This document shows, piece by piece, positions 1-8,840 of a stretch of DNA of 64,000 nt. The position numbers and the translations under genes are program-made. Source of the stretch: Aeromicrobium sp. (GTDB lineage Bacteria; Actinomycetota; Actinomycetes; Propionibacteriales; Nocardioidaceae); assembly GCF_023146395.1 (NCBI RefSeq), contig NZ_JAGLCD010000004.1, forward strand, positions 1-64,000, in the 5' to 3' direction. The first letter of the stretch is position 1. The number at the start of each line of letters is the position of its first letter. The notes beneath the pieces are model-generated. The model searched no databases. It saw only the letters and a list, made by a program, of their open reading frames with translations, and was not told the DNA's origin.

Positions 1-868
1 TGTCGCCGGTGCAGGCCAGGTAGGAGAGGAGCTGGGGTCCGATGGGTCCGAATCCGGCGAGCTCGGCCGGCTCACCCACGGGTTGGGCGGTGCCGGGGTG
101 GGCGGTCATGGCCTCATGCAAGGTCTCGACCCCCACGATCACGCTCAGTTGGGGGCGGATGCCCTTGCTGCTGGGAAGGCCCGCTTCGAGGACCGAGGAC
201 AGGAGCCGGTCGAGACCGGCGACACGACGTTCGGCACTCGTGCGGTCGTCATTGGCCTGGGTGGGGATCGACAACGAGTCGAGGACGGCCTTCAGCTTCG
301 CCCCGGTCTCAGTCTTCAGGAACCCCGTCAGGTGCCAGCCCTCAGGCACGGCGGACAGTTGGAGGTCTTCTTTGGCCATGCCGTTGATCCACGCCTCATC
401 CAACGCCTCGGGATAGACCGCGTCGCGCAGAGCCCTCACGACCCGGCGCAGCTGCACGGGTTCGTGGGTCGTCGCCACGGCGAGAAGCCACGGTTCAGCA
501 TCAGTCACGATCTCGTGGCCGATGTGCTTGAGCCCGAAGGTGAAGAGCTTGACGTGGTCCAGGCGGATGGCGCCTTCCACGGCCGCCTCGGCCACGGCGG
601 GCAGCTCCCGCATCGTGTGGTCCGCGGCGATCAGGGACCGCGTGGTGCGGGCGTCCAAACGGAGGTGATCCCGCGCCCAGGCGGTGACGGTCGAGGCGCC
701 ATCCAGTTCGTGGTCGGCGGTGCGTTCCAGCTCGGCCAGGTGGTGGGCCTTGGCGGCGTCGAGGGCGTCTTGGGCGGTCTGGATCGCGACCAGGGCGGAT
801 CGGTGGTCGGTGCTGGTGACGGCGTGCGCGGCGGTACGGAGTGCGTGCACCGTGGGCCCCGAAACCAT
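1..868 (-). CDS. DUF222 (13E12-type) HNH family protein, C-terminus beyond left edge
   Basis: The reading frame begins at an ATG (MVSGPTVHALRTAAHAVTS) and stays open to the left edge, so the stop and the expected C-terminal HNH motif are not visible. The visible 289 residues are the alpha-helical, Ala/Leu-rich DUF222 region found in actinobacterial 13E12-repeat proteins, with phrases such as SLIAADHTMRELPAVAEAAV and DHVKLFTFGLKHIGHE. Proteins of this family often end in an HNH endonuclease motif and occur in many copies per genome; another stands at 30.6-31.9 kb here. A near-consensus LexA box lies 15 bp upstream of the start, so DNA damage probably induces it. The true function of the family is not settled. 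Family call is firm; nuclease activity is inferred. Confidence 0.85.
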   Translation of the reverse strand, partial: MVSGPTVHALRTAAHAVTSTDHRSALVAIQTAQDALDAAKAHHLAELERTADHELDGASTVTAWARDHLRLDARTTRSLIAADHTMRELPAVAEAAVEGAIRLDHVKLFTFGLKHIGHEIVTDAEPWLLAVATTHEPVQLRRVVRALRDAVYPEALDEAWINGMAKEDLQLSAVPEGWHLTGFLKTETGAKLKAVLDSLSIPTQANDDRTSAERRVAGLDRLLSSVLEAGLPSSKGIRPQLSVIVGVETLHEAMTAHPGTAQPVGEPAELAGFGPIGPQLLSYLACTGD

Positions 869-882
869 GATTCGAGTGTAGT

Positions 883-896
883 CGAACAGATGTTCG
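883..896. promoter_or_regulatory. SOS box (LexA operator) of the DUF222 HNH gene
   Basis: The sequence CGAACAGATGTTCG is a perfect CGAAC-N4-GTTCG inverted repeat. It lies just upstream of the minus-strand DUF222 start and matches the Bacillus/mycobacterial type of LexA site. Known: 13E12-family genes in Mycobacterium tuberculosis are among the LexA targets. Inference: the gene is repressed by LexA and induced by DNA damage. Confidence 0.8.
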
Positions 897-1008
897 AATA
901 GCAAGGGTCCGCCGCCACTTTTTGCTGGGGTTGCAGGTTTTTCTGACAGGCGGGCCGGTCAGATGGTGGCGGGCGTCGGGGACCTTCTTCTGGTCATTGC
1001 TGCTTGTC

Positions 1009-1342
1009 GGTGGTGACGGTTCGCGGCAACCTGGCGGGGTCTCGCTCCCCCTAGGACTTCGTCCTGGGAGGTACCCCCACGGCCGCTCGCAGAGCTCGCG
1101 AGCCACTCGACCAGCGGGAGGTGGGCGGCGAGCCGCAACCACGTTTGTGGTCCGTGCTGCTTGTCCGTCACGAAGGCGCGGGGTCAGCTGTCCGGGTCTC
1201 GATACTGGTCCTCGTCCCTCGGACCAACTCGACCAGCGGGTGGGGTGGTGACGGTTCGCGGCCAGCCGCGGGGGTCTCGATACGGCCGCTCGTTCCTCGC
1301 GAGCCACTCGACCGGCGGGAGGGGGCCACTCGACCAGCAGGG
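1009..1342. repeat. Cluster of REP-like repeats in a 536-bp intergenic region
   Basis: The gap between the DUF222 gene and the permease holds no credible gene. It contains degenerate copies of a unit that opens with GGTCTCGATAC or a variant (near 1037, 1195 and 1273), passes through a GC-rich hairpin, and closes with ACTCGACCAGCGGG or a variant (near 1104, 1227, 1305 and 1327). A 19-bp stretch, GGTGGTGACGGTTCGCGGC, occurs exactly at 1009-1027 and again at 1244-1262. Similar short repeats with a TCTCGATACGG...CTCGACCAGCGG pattern are known between genes in many actinobacteria. The hairpin between the two conserved ends suggests a REP/MITE-like element. Confidence 0.7.
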
Positions 1343-1404
1343 GACCGCCACCCCGGGCTGTGGTGTTCAGGTGCTGGTCATCTGCGCGACCTATCGTGCT
1401 GGGC

Positions 1405-2691
1405 ATGTCCGTGGGTCCGGAGACGCTGGCGCGACGTCTGGGGTTCGCCGACGCCGTCGTGATCGGCATGGGCGCGATGCTGGGCGCCGGGATCTTCGCG
1501 GTGCTCGGCCCCGCCTCCCAGGCGGCGGGCACCGGACTGCTCCTCGCGCTCGTCCTGGCCGCTGGCGTGGCGTACCTCAACGCCACGGCCTCCGCCCAGC
1601 TCGCGGCGGCGCACCCCACCTCGGGCGGCACCTACGTGTTCGGGCGGGAGTGCCTCGGCCCGTGGTGGGGATTCGCCGCGGGCTGGTCGTTCGTGATCGG
1701 CAAGACCGCCTCGTGCGCCGCCATGGCGCTGGTGTTCGCGGCCTACGCCGTGCCCGGCCCGGAGTGGGTCCAGCGGCTCGTGGCCGCCGGCGCGGTCGTC
1801 GCGCTGGCCGCCCTCAACTACCGCGGCGTGACCAAGACCGTCGCACTGACCAAGGTCCTGCTCGCGCTCACCCTGCTGGCCCTGGTCGTCGTGGTCGTCG
1901 CGCTCGCCACGGGAGAGGCGGGGGAGGCGGGCAGCGGGACGTCCCTGGACGGTTGGGACTTCCTGGGTGAGGGGGGCCTGCTCGGCACGCTGCAGGCTGC
2001 GGGCCTGCTGTTCTTCGCCTTCGCCGGGTACGCGCGGCTGGCCACGCTGGGCGAGGAGGTCGTCGAGCCGCGTCGCACGATCCCGCGGGCGATCGTCACG
2101 GCGCTGACGCTGACGATCGGCGTGTACCTCGTCGTCGCCGTCGCGGCCCTGCTCGCTGCGGGTCCGGACCGGCTCGCCGGGTCGTCCGCGCCGCTGGTCG
2201 CGGCGCTCGACGCCGTCGGGCAGGGCTCGTGGGCCCCGGTGGTCGGGGCCGGTGCGGCGGTCGCGGCGCTCGGGGCTCTGTTGTCGCTCATGGCCGGCAT
2301 CGGTCGCACGGCGCTCGCGATGGGCCGGGGCGGCGACCTCCCGGGCTGGCTCGCCGCGGTGCACCCCACGCACCGGTCGCCACACCATGCCGAGGTCGCG
2401 CTCGCGGTCGTCGTGGCCGCGCTGGTGCTCGCGGTCGACCTGCGGGACGCGATCGGGTTCTCGTCGTTCGGGGTGCTGCTGTACTACGCGATCGCCAACG
2501 CGAGTGCGTTCACCCAGCCTGCGAGCGAGCGTCGGTGGCCGCGGTGGTCCAACGTCCTGGGCGCGCTCAGCTGCGTCGTCCTCGCGGCCACCCTGCCCGG
2601 CAGTGCCGTCGCGGCGGGCGCGGCGGTGCTCGCGGTGGGGCTGCTGGGCCGAGCCGTCGCGCTGCGCGGGCGCGCCAGAGGCGTGCGCTGA
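1405..2691 (+). CDS. APC-family amino acid permease
   Basis: A 428-residue integral membrane protein with about 12 hydrophobic segments. Near the N-terminus it has the amino acid/polyamine/organocation permease signature: GMGAMLGAGIFAVLGPAS in TM1, then the TSGGTYVF stretch after TM2. The APC superfamily imports or exchanges amino acids using proton or solute gradients; the substrate cannot be read here. I chose the ATG at MSVGPETLARRLGFADA because TM1 follows at the usual distance; an upstream in-frame ATG would add 15 unremarkable residues. It stands alone, downstream of the repeat cluster and upstream of the CNNM/CBS pair. Confidence 0.88.
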   Translation: MSVGPETLARRLGFADAVVIGMGAMLGAGIFAVLGPASQAAGTGLLLALVLAAGVAYLNATASAQLAAAHPTSGGTYVFGRECLGPWWGFAAGWSFVIGKTASCAAMALVFAAYAVPGPEWVQRLVAAGAVVALAALNYRGVTKTVALTKVLLALTLLALVVVVVALATGEAGEAGSGTSLDGWDFLGEGGLLGTLQAAGLLFFAFAGYARLATLGEEVVEPRRTIPRAIVTALTLTIGVYLVVAVAALLAAGPDRLAGSSAPLVAALDAVGQGSWAPVVGAGAAVAALGALLSLMAGIGRTALAMGRGGDLPGWLAAVHPTHRSPHHAEVALAVVVAALVLAVDLRDAIGFSSFGVLLYYAIANASAFTQPASERRWPRWSNVLGALSCVVLAATLPGSAVAAGAAVLAVGLLGRAVALRGRARGVR

Positions 2692-2840
2692 GTCACGGAC
2701 CGGTACGCTCCGGAACTCGGTGCGACGCTCGTCCGTTGCACACGCTGACCCCCCGCCGAACGAGCAGGAGCCATGAGCAGCGAGTCGAGCTCTCGACCAG
2801 ACGTCTGTCCGAGTACCGAGCCGGGTCGGGGTGATGACCG

Positions 2841-4187
2841 GTGCTGACGCTCCTCTCACTCCTGCTCGGCATCCTCGTGGTCCTCGCGATCACCGCTGCC
2901 ACGGGCTACTTCGTGGCGCAGGAGTTCGCCTACATGGCGGTCGACCGCTCGAGCCTGCAGGCCGCGGCGGCGCAGGGCGACGCCACGGCGGCGCGCGCCC
3001 TCGACGTCACGCGGCGGACGTCCTTCATGCTCTCGGGCGCGCAGCTCGGCATCACGGTCACGGCCCTGCTGGTGGGCTACGTCGCCGAGCCGCTGATCGG
3101 CGAGTCGGTGGGCGAGATGCTCGGTGGCGTGGGGGTGCCCACGGCCGTCGGGATCGCGATCGGCACGGTGCTCGCGCTGGTGATGTCGACCCTCGTGCAG
3201 ATGATCTTCGGCGAGCTGTTCCCCAAGAACCTGGCGATCGCGCGGCCCGAGCCGCTGGCCCGCTGGCTGTCGCGGTCCACGGTCCTCTACCTGGCGCTCT
3301 TCGGCTGGCTCATCTGGATCTTCGACCAGTCGTCGAACCTGCTGCTGCGGGCCCTGCGGATCGAGCCCGTGCACGACGTCGAGCACTCGGCCACGGCGCG
3401 CGACCTCGAGCACATCGTCGCGGAGTCGCGCGAGAGCGGCGACCTGCCGCGTGAGCTGTCGATCGTGCTGGACCGGATCCTGGACTTCCCGCGCCAGGAC
3501 GTCGAGCACGCCATGATCCCGCGGGCACGGGTCGGTGCGGTCGAGGCCCGCGACACGGTCGGCGACGTGCGCACCGCGATGGCGTCCGGACACTCGCGCT
3601 ACCCCGTGCTCGACGAGGAGCGGGTCGTGGGCGTCATCCATCTCGACGACGTGCTGGCCGGCGCCGATCCGCAGGCCCTGGCCGAGGCCGTGATGCGCCC
3701 GGCGCTCGTGATCCCGACGCTCATGTCCCTGCCCGACGCGCTGGCCGAGCTCACGACGTCGCGCACCCAGATCGCGTGCGTCGTCGACGAGTACGGCGGC
3801 TTCGCGGGGGTGCTGACGCTGGAGGACCTGGCCGAGGAGCTCGTGGGGGAGATCACCGACGAGCACGACGCCGAGGCGCCCGCGGCCCAGGTCGAGGACG
3901 GCAGCTGGATCGTCCCGGGGGACGCCCACGTCGACGAGATCGAGCGCATGATCGGCCATGACCTGCCCGCGGGCGACTACGAGACGATCGCGGGCCTGGC
4001 CATCGCGGCGCACGGCGGTCTGCCCGAGGTGGCGGAGGTCGTCGCGGTCGAGCTGCCGCCAGACCCGGCCGACGTCGCGCTGCTGGACGTCGCTCCGGTG
4101 CGACACCTGGCGATCGAGGTCCAGGAGGTCGAGCACCACGTGCCGTCCCAGTTGCGGCTCGAGCTCACGACGGAGGACGACCGATGA
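2841..4187 (+). CDS. CNNM/HlyC-CorC family membrane protein with CBS pair
   Basis: This 448-residue protein has the full family layout: an N-terminal CNNM (DUF21) membrane domain of about 190 residues with hallmark phrases VAQEFAYMAVDRS and FGELFPKNLAIARPE, then a CBS pair (about 205-330; FPRQDVEHAMIPR, RYPVLDEERVVGVIHLDD), and a C-terminal CorC_HlyC domain (about 345-430). Family members are linked to Mg2+/Co2+ efflux or resistance, often annotated as hemolysin-like, with adenine nucleotides sensed by the CBS pair. The GTG start gives the hydrophobic N-terminus directly. The stop overlaps the next gene by 4 bp, so the two are probably co-translated. Confidence 0.9.
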   Translation: MLTLLSLLLGILVVLAITAATGYFVAQEFAYMAVDRSSLQAAAAQGDATAARALDVTRRTSFMLSGAQLGITVTALLVGYVAEPLIGESVGEMLGGVGVPTAVGIAIGTVLALVMSTLVQMIFGELFPKNLAIARPEPLARWLSRSTVLYLALFGWLIWIFDQSSNLLLRALRIEPVHDVEHSATARDLEHIVAESRESGDLPRELSIVLDRILDFPRQDVEHAMIPRARVGAVEARDTVGDVRTAMASGHSRYPVLDEERVVGVIHLDDVLAGADPQALAEAVMRPALVIPTLMSLPDALAELTTSRTQIACVVDEYGGFAGVLTLEDLAEELVGEITDEHDAEAPAAQVEDGSWIVPGDAHVDEIERMIGHDLPAGDYETIAGLAIAAHGGLPEVAEVVAVELPPDPADVALLDVAPVRHLAIEVQEVEHHVPSQLRLELTTEDDR

Positions 4188-5188
4188 GCGGGGGGTGGGT
4201 CGTCGCGATCGTGACGGTCGTCATCATCGCGCTGAGCGCGTTCTTCGTGGCGATCGAGTTCGCCCTGATCGCCGCCAAGCGCCACCGGCTGGAGGACGCC
4301 GCCGCCACGAGCCGGTCGGCGCGCGCGGCCCTGCGCTCGTCGTCGGAGCTGACCGTCATGCTGGCCGGCTCCCAGCTCGGCATCACGGTGTGCGCCCTCG
4401 CGCTCGGCGCCATCACGAAGCCGGCCGTGCACTACTGGCTGACCCCGATCTTCGAGGAGTGGGGCTGGGCGCTGTGGGTCGCGGATGCAGCGGGCTTCGC
4501 GCTCGCGCTGCTGATCGTGACCTTCCTGCACCTCGTGATCGGCGAGATGGCCCCCAAGTCGTGGGCCATCGCGCACCCCGAGCGCTCCGCCACGATGCTC
4601 GCGATCCCCATGCGGGGCTACATGTGGCTCACGCGGCCGCTGCTGCGCGGCCTCAACGAGGCGGCCAACTGGTGCCTGCGCCGGGTCGGCGTCGAGCCGT
4701 CCGACCAGGTGGGGGAGGGACGCGACCCAGGCGCCCTCCGCCAGCTCGTCGAGCACTCGGCCGAGACGGGCTCGCTCGAGGAGGGCTACTCCTCCCAGCT
4801 GGCCCTCGCCCTGGACCTGGAGACCATGACGATCCGCGATCTCGTGGCACCGGGCTCACCGCCCACGGCCGTGCCGCTCGGGTCGACCGTGGCCGAGGTG
4901 CAGGACGCCACCTTGAGCTCGGGTCACCTGCGGATCCTCGTGGGCGACGCAGATGCGATCGAGGGTGTCGTGCACGTGCGCGACACCTTGACCGCGCCCG
5001 CCGACGGTGACCTGGTCGCGCTGACCCGTCCCGTGCTGCACCTGGAGGCCTCCACCGTGGTGCACGCGGCGCTGGCCACGATGCGCGAGACCCGGCAGCA
5101 CCTCGTGGTCGTCACCGAGGGCGACGACCCGGTCGGGGTCGTGACGCTCGCCGACATCCTCCAGCGGCTGTTCCCGGTGGTCCGCTGA
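4184..5188 (+). CDS. Second CNNM/CBS family membrane protein, short form
   Basis: The 334-residue product is a paralogue of the preceding protein. It keeps the CNNM membrane domain (FFVAIEFALIAAKRHR and IGEMAPKSWAIAHPE) and a CBS pair. It ends right after the CBS region and lacks the roughly 85-residue C-terminal CorC_HlyC domain of its neighbour. Many bacteria carry such unequal CNNM pairs in tandem. The 4-bp ATGA overlap suggests coupled translation and perhaps a heteromeric membrane complex (inference). It is convergent with the iron-transporter operon, with only 15 bp between the two stop codons. Confidence 0.88.
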   Translation: MSGGWVVAIVTVVIIALSAFFVAIEFALIAAKRHRLEDAAATSRSARAALRSSSELTVMLAGSQLGITVCALALGAITKPAVHYWLTPIFEEWGWALWVADAAGFALALLIVTFLHLVIGEMAPKSWAIAHPERSATMLAIPMRGYMWLTRPLLRGLNEAANWCLRRVGVEPSDQVGEGRDPGALRQLVEHSAETGSLEEGYSSQLALALDLETMTIRDLVAPGSPPTAVPLGSTVAEVQDATLSSGHLRILVGDADAIEGVVHVRDTLTAPADGDLVALTRPVLHLEASTVVHAALATMRETRQHLVVVTEGDDPVGVVTLADILQRLFPVVR

Positions 5189-5203
5189 GGCGTCCTGCCC
5201 CGT

Positions 5204-6217
5204 TCAGGCCGGCAGGGTCCACACCGGGCCCTCGACCGCGAGCCGCCAGCGGTCGCCGACGGCGGGCGGCCGTCCGGAGGCGCGGGCCAGGACGAGGCGT
5301 CCGCTGGCCAGGCGACCCCGGACGATCGAGCTGTGGCCGTGGAACTCGACCGACTCGACGACCACGTCGGCCCCCTGGCTCGACTCGACCAGCTGCTCGG
5401 GCCGGATCAGCACCTGGGAGCCCGGCGCACCGACCGTGGTGCTCACGACCCCGAGCTCGGTCGTGAGCCGGCCGTCCTCACCGCCGTCCGCGGGCAGGAT
5501 CGTCGCGTCTCCCACGAAACCGGCGACCCACGCCGTCGCGGGGCGGTGGTAGACGTCCTGCGGGGTGGCCTGCTGCACCACGACGCCGTCGTGCATCACG
5601 GCGACCTCGTCCGCCAGGGCCAGGGCCTCGCCCTGGTCGTGGGTCACGAGCAGGGCCGTGACGCCCTCGGCACGGATCAGGTCCCGGACGTCGCGGCGCA
5701 GCTCCTCGCGCAGGTGCGCGTCGAGGGCCGAGAACGGCTCGTCCAGCGTGACGACATCCGGGCCGGGGGCCAGCGCCCGGGCCACCGCGACGCGCTGCTG
5801 CTGACCGCCGGACAGCTCGTCGGGGAATCGGTCGCCGTGTCCGGCGAGCCCGACCAGCTCGAGCATCGCGGCGGCGCGCGGTCCGCGCCGCTCGGTCCGG
5901 GGCAGTCCGTAGGCGATGTTCTCCAGGGCCGTCAGGTGTGGGAACAGAGCGCCCTCCTGCGGGACCACGGCGACGCGCCGGCGTTCCGGTGGCACGCGGC
6001 GCCGGCCGTCGTCGACCACGCGGCCGTCGACCACGACGCTGCCGGCGTCCGCGGCATGGAACCCGGCGAGCACCCGCAGCAGGGTCGTCTTGCCGCAGCC
6101 GCTGGGGCCGAGAACCGCGGTCAGCGAACCGCGGGGCAGGCTCAGGTCGACCCCGCGGAGCACCTCGGTGTCTCCGAACCCGGCGCGCACGTCGCGCACC
6201 TCCACCTCGACGCTCAT
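5204..6217 (-). CDS. fbpC: Ferric iron ABC transporter, ATP-binding subunit
   Basis: A 337-residue ATPase of the FbpC/PotA-like type. Walker A is GPSGCGKT (37-44), the signature is LSGGQQQRVAVARAL, and Walker B ends LDEPFSALD. After the switch region (LLVTHDQGEAL) comes a C-terminal TOBE-like regulatory domain of about 100 residues (VLIRPEQL). It energises uptake of Fe3+ with the permease and binding protein encoded just upstream. The in-frame reading extends far upstream, but the ATG used here overlaps the permease stop by 4 bp and gives the normal N-terminus MSVEVEVRDVRAGFGD. Confidence 0.9.
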   Translation of the reverse strand: MSVEVEVRDVRAGFGDTEVLRGVDLSLPRGSLTAVLGPSGCGKTTLLRVLAGFHAADAGSVVVDGRVVDDGRRRVPPERRRVAVVPQEGALFPHLTALENIAYGLPRTERRGPRAAAMLELVGLAGHGDRFPDELSGGQQQRVAVARALAPGPDVVTLDEPFSALDAHLREELRRDVRDLIRAEGVTALLVTHDQGEALALADEVAVMHDGVVVQQATPQDVYHRPATAWVAGFVGDATILPADGGEDGRLTTELGVVSTTVGAPGSQVLIRPEQLVESSQGADVVVESVEFHGHSSIVRGRLASGRLVLARASGRPPAVGDRWRLAVEGPVWTLPA

Positions 6218-7746
6218 CGGGTCCTCTCCCACGCCGAGGGTCGCGACAACCAGAAGGCCGGGAGCACCGCGACGACCACGAGGGCCAGGGCGTACGGGGC
6301 GGCGGCGCCGTACGCGGCCGCCGTGGTGCGCGACCAGATCTCGGTGGCCAGGGTGTCGAACCCCGTGGGACGCAGCAGCTGGGTCGCGGGCAGCTCCTTC
6401 ATCGCGGTCAGCGTCACGAGCAGGGTCGCCGCGGCGAGACCGGGGGAGGAGAGGCGCCACGTCGTGGAGGCCGAGGCGGCGATCGGCCCGCGGCCCAGGG
6501 AGCGGGCCACCTGCGGCAGCGTCGGCGGCACGAGTCCCACCGAGCCGCGCACCGCGGCGATCGCCTGGGGCAGGAACAGCACGACGTACGCGAACACCAG
6601 GATCGCGAGGCTCTGGTACAGGTCGGGCACGACCCGCAACGACAGGTAGACCAGCGACAGGGCCACCACGATGCCGGGCAGGGCGTGGCCGGTGTAGCCA
6701 CCGGTCTCGACCAGGGCCACGGCAGGTCCCCGGTGGCGGGCGGCCAGGACGCCGATCGGCAGGGCGAGCAGGAGCGCGGCGAGGGCCGCGACGGCTGAGA
6801 CGAGGGCGGTGTTGGCGGTCGCGGTGAGGAGCTCGGAGCGGTCCAGTGCGCGCGAGGTGCCGGTGAGCAGTCGTTGGGCGAGGGCGGCGATCGGGACGGC
6901 GACCCCGATCGCGGCCGGCAGGAGCAGGAAGGCGGCGGCCGGCAGCGTCCAGGCGCCGGCCTCGCGGCGTTCCGGAGCGCGCCGCACGCCCGAGCCACTG
7001 CGCCAGCGCTGCCCGCGTCCGCGCGCGAACCGTTCCGCGGCCACGACGACCACGGCGATCACGACCAGCACGATCGCGAGGACGACGGCCGAGTCGCGAC
7101 CGATGAAGGAGCCGTACTGGCGCGAGATCGCGAACGTGAAGACCTCGAACCGGAAGATCGAGACGGCGCCGTAGTCCGAGAGCACGTACAGGGCGACGAG
7201 CAACGATCCCGCGGCCGCCGCGGGTGCGACCTGCGGCAGGACGGTCGTGGCCCAGGCCACCGCCGGTGAGCGACCGAGCGAGCGGGCGACCTCGGTCGGA
7301 GCGGAGTCGGCCGATCGCAGGGACGCCAGGACGGGCAGCGTCACGTACGGGACGCTGACGGCCGACAGCACGAGCCACGACGGCGCGAACCCGCTCCACC
7401 CCGGCACCGTCGCGAGCCAGCCGGTCGCCGCGACGTACGAGGGGGCGGCCAGCGGAAGCGCGACGGCGACCATCCAGAGCCGTCCGCCCGGCAGGCGCAG
7501 GCGCACCAGCATCCAGGCGCTGGCCGTCCCGACCGCGAGGCACGTGAGACACACCGCGGCGGTCAGCAGCAGGCTGCGCCCCATCAGGGCCGTCGTCTGG
7601 GTGCGGGTCAGCGTCGCCACGACGTCGGCGCGGTCGACCTGCAGGCCGCGCACGGCCAGGTAGACCAACGGGATGCTCGCCACGACGGCCGCCACCGCCC
7701 CTGCGGTGAGCAGGAGCGGTGGCGGCCGGAGGCGCGACCCGGTCAG
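6214..7746 (-). CDS. fbpB: Ferric iron ABC transporter, permease subunit
   Basis: A duplicated permease of about 510 residues: two membrane halves, each carrying a binding-protein-dependent transport loop (EVARSLGRSPAVAWATTVLP and the later QVARSLGRGPIAASAST). This is typical of FbpB/SfuB iron permeases. The start is not settled. No ATG or GTG precedes the first membrane segment in this frame unless it lies deep inside the binding-protein gene. The best fit is a CTG that overlaps the binding-protein stop (CTGA), with an AGGA about 13 nt before it. The first in-frame GTG, at 7695, would cut into TM1. The product call is firm; the 5' end is tentative. Confidence 0.85.
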   Translation of the reverse strand: MTGSRLRPPPLLLTAGAVAAVVASIPLVYLAVRGLQVDRADVVATLTRTQTTALMGRSLLLTAAVCLTCLAVGTASAWMLVRLRLPGGRLWMVAVALPLAAPSYVAATGWLATVPGWSGFAPSWLVLSAVSVPYVTLPVLASLRSADSAPTEVARSLGRSPAVAWATTVLPQVAPAAAAGSLLVALYVLSDYGAVSIFRFEVFTFAISRQYGSFIGRDSAVVLAIVLVVIAVVVVAAERFARGRGQRWRSGSGVRRAPERREAGAWTLPAAAFLLLPAAIGVAVPIAALAQRLLTGTSRALDRSELLTATANTALVSAVAALAALLLALPIGVLAARHRGPAVALVETGGYTGHALPGIVVALSLVYLSLRVVPDLYQSLAILVFAYVVLFLPQAIAAVRGSVGLVPPTLPQVARSLGRGPIAASASTTWRLSSPGLAAATLLVTLTAMKELPATQLLRPTGFDTLATEIWSRTTAAAYGAAAPYALALVVVAVLPAFWLSRPSAWERTR

Positions 7747-8786
7747 CTGAGACCGGCTTCCTGGATCATCGCGATCGTCGTGGCCAGGTCGGCGAGATCG
7801 GACAGGTCGATGTCGGGACCCTGCAGGTCGTCCAGGGCGGGCAGCCCGGCCGGGGCGGCGACGCTCGGGACGAGCGGGTACTCGTAGGTCTCGTCGACGA
7901 AGTACTGCTGACCCGCCTCGGAGACGAGGTAGGCCACGAACGCCTCGGCGTCGGGGTGGTCCGAGAGGATCCCGGCGCCGGTGACGTTGACGAGGGCCCC
8001 CGGGTCGCCGGCGTCGGCGAACTTCAGCTGGGCGCGCATGTTCTCGGCGCCGACCTCGTCCGCGAGCTGGAACCAGTAGTAGTGATTGATCAGACCGATG
8101 CCGAGCGTGCCGTCGTTCACGGCGGCCAACGTGAGTCCGTTCTTCTCGTACGACTGGACGTCGTTCGCGGCGATGCCCTCGAGCCACGCGCGAGCGGCGT
8201 CATCGCCCTCGGCGACGCGGAAGCCGGTCACGAACGCCTGGAAGCTGGCGTTGCCGGGCGGGAAGCCGACCTGGCCCTCCCACTGCGGCTCGGTGAACGA
8301 CGCGACGGTCCCGGGCACCTCGTCGGCGGAGTAGGTCTGGCTGTCGTAGGCGATGACCCGGGCGCGGCCCGTCACGCCGACCCAGGTGTCGTCGGTCGAG
8401 GTGTACTGCGGCAGCACGGCGCCGGTGATCTCGGCGGGCAGGTCCTGGAGCATGCCCTCGGCCGAGACGGCTCCGAGCGCTCCGGCGTCCTGGGACAGGA
8501 ACACGTCGGCCGGCGTCGCGTCGCCTTCCTCGAGCAGGGTCGCCGCGAGCTCGGGGGAGTCGCCGTAGCGAGCCTCGACCTCGATGCCGGTCTCCTCGGT
8601 GAACTGCTCGATGAGGGGCTTGACGAGCTCCTCGTCGCGCCCCACGTACACGACGAGCGGCTCGTCGTCCCCGGCCGCGTCGTCGCTGTCGCCACCCGAT
8701 CCGCAGGCGCTCAGGACGAGCAGGCTCGTGGCGACGACGACCAGGGGGCGCAGGCGCAGGGGACGGTGTCGCTGGGGGGTCCGCAT
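7743..8786 (-). CDS. fbpA: Ferric iron ABC transporter, substrate-binding lipoprotein
   Basis: A 347-residue precursor with a lipoprotein signal peptide: an Arg-rich start, a hydrophobic stretch, and the lipobox LSAC ending at Cys28. The mature part follows the FutA/FbpA-type iron-binding family (PLVVYVGRDEELVKPLIEQF, then AFVAYLVSEAGQQYFVDETYEYPLVP). The family binds Fe3+ with a tyrosine-rich site; tandem tyrosines occur in INHYYWFQLADE. It is the first gene of the iron operon, with a candidate DtxR/IdeR box 36 bp before its start, so iron repression is likely. Confidence 0.9.
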   Translation of the reverse strand: MRTPQRHRPLRLRPLVVVATSLLVLSACGSGGDSDDAAGDDEPLVVYVGRDEELVKPLIEQFTEETGIEVEARYGDSPELAATLLEEGDATPADVFLSQDAGALGAVSAEGMLQDLPAEITGAVLPQYTSTDDTWVGVTGRARVIAYDSQTYSADEVPGTVASFTEPQWEGQVGFPPGNASFQAFVTGFRVAEGDDAARAWLEGIAANDVQSYEKNGLTLAAVNDGTLGIGLINHYYWFQLADEVGAENMRAQLKFADAGDPGALVNVTGAGILSDHPDAEAFVAYLVSEAGQQYFVDETYEYPLVPSVAAPAGLPALDDLQGPDIDLSDLADLATTIAMIQEAGLS

Positions 8787-8821
8787 GGGGCTTCCTTCGA
8801 ACGGCTAAAGTGGTCAACAAC

Positions 8822-8840
8822 CAAGGAGAGGCTAAGTTCA
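8822..8840. promoter_or_regulatory. Candidate DtxR/IdeR iron box
   Basis: CAAGGAGAGGCTAAGTTCA matches the 19-bp DtxR/IdeR consensus (TTAGGTTAGGCTAACCTAA) at 12 positions, including the core AGGCTAA. It sits in the divergent gap between the iron-binding lipoprotein and the NarL-type regulator, on the iron-gene side. The match is partial but the position is right for iron-dependent repression of the transporter. Confidence 0.5.

Noticed and set aside
83..901. 272-codon plus-strand frame at the left edge
   Set aside because: Gly/Gln/Val-rich shadow of the DUF222 gene, which gives a coherent family sequence on the minus strand and has an SOS box at its start.
1378..2859. 493-codon minus-strand frame
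   Set aside because: Arg/Gly/His-rich antisense shadow of the APC permease gene.
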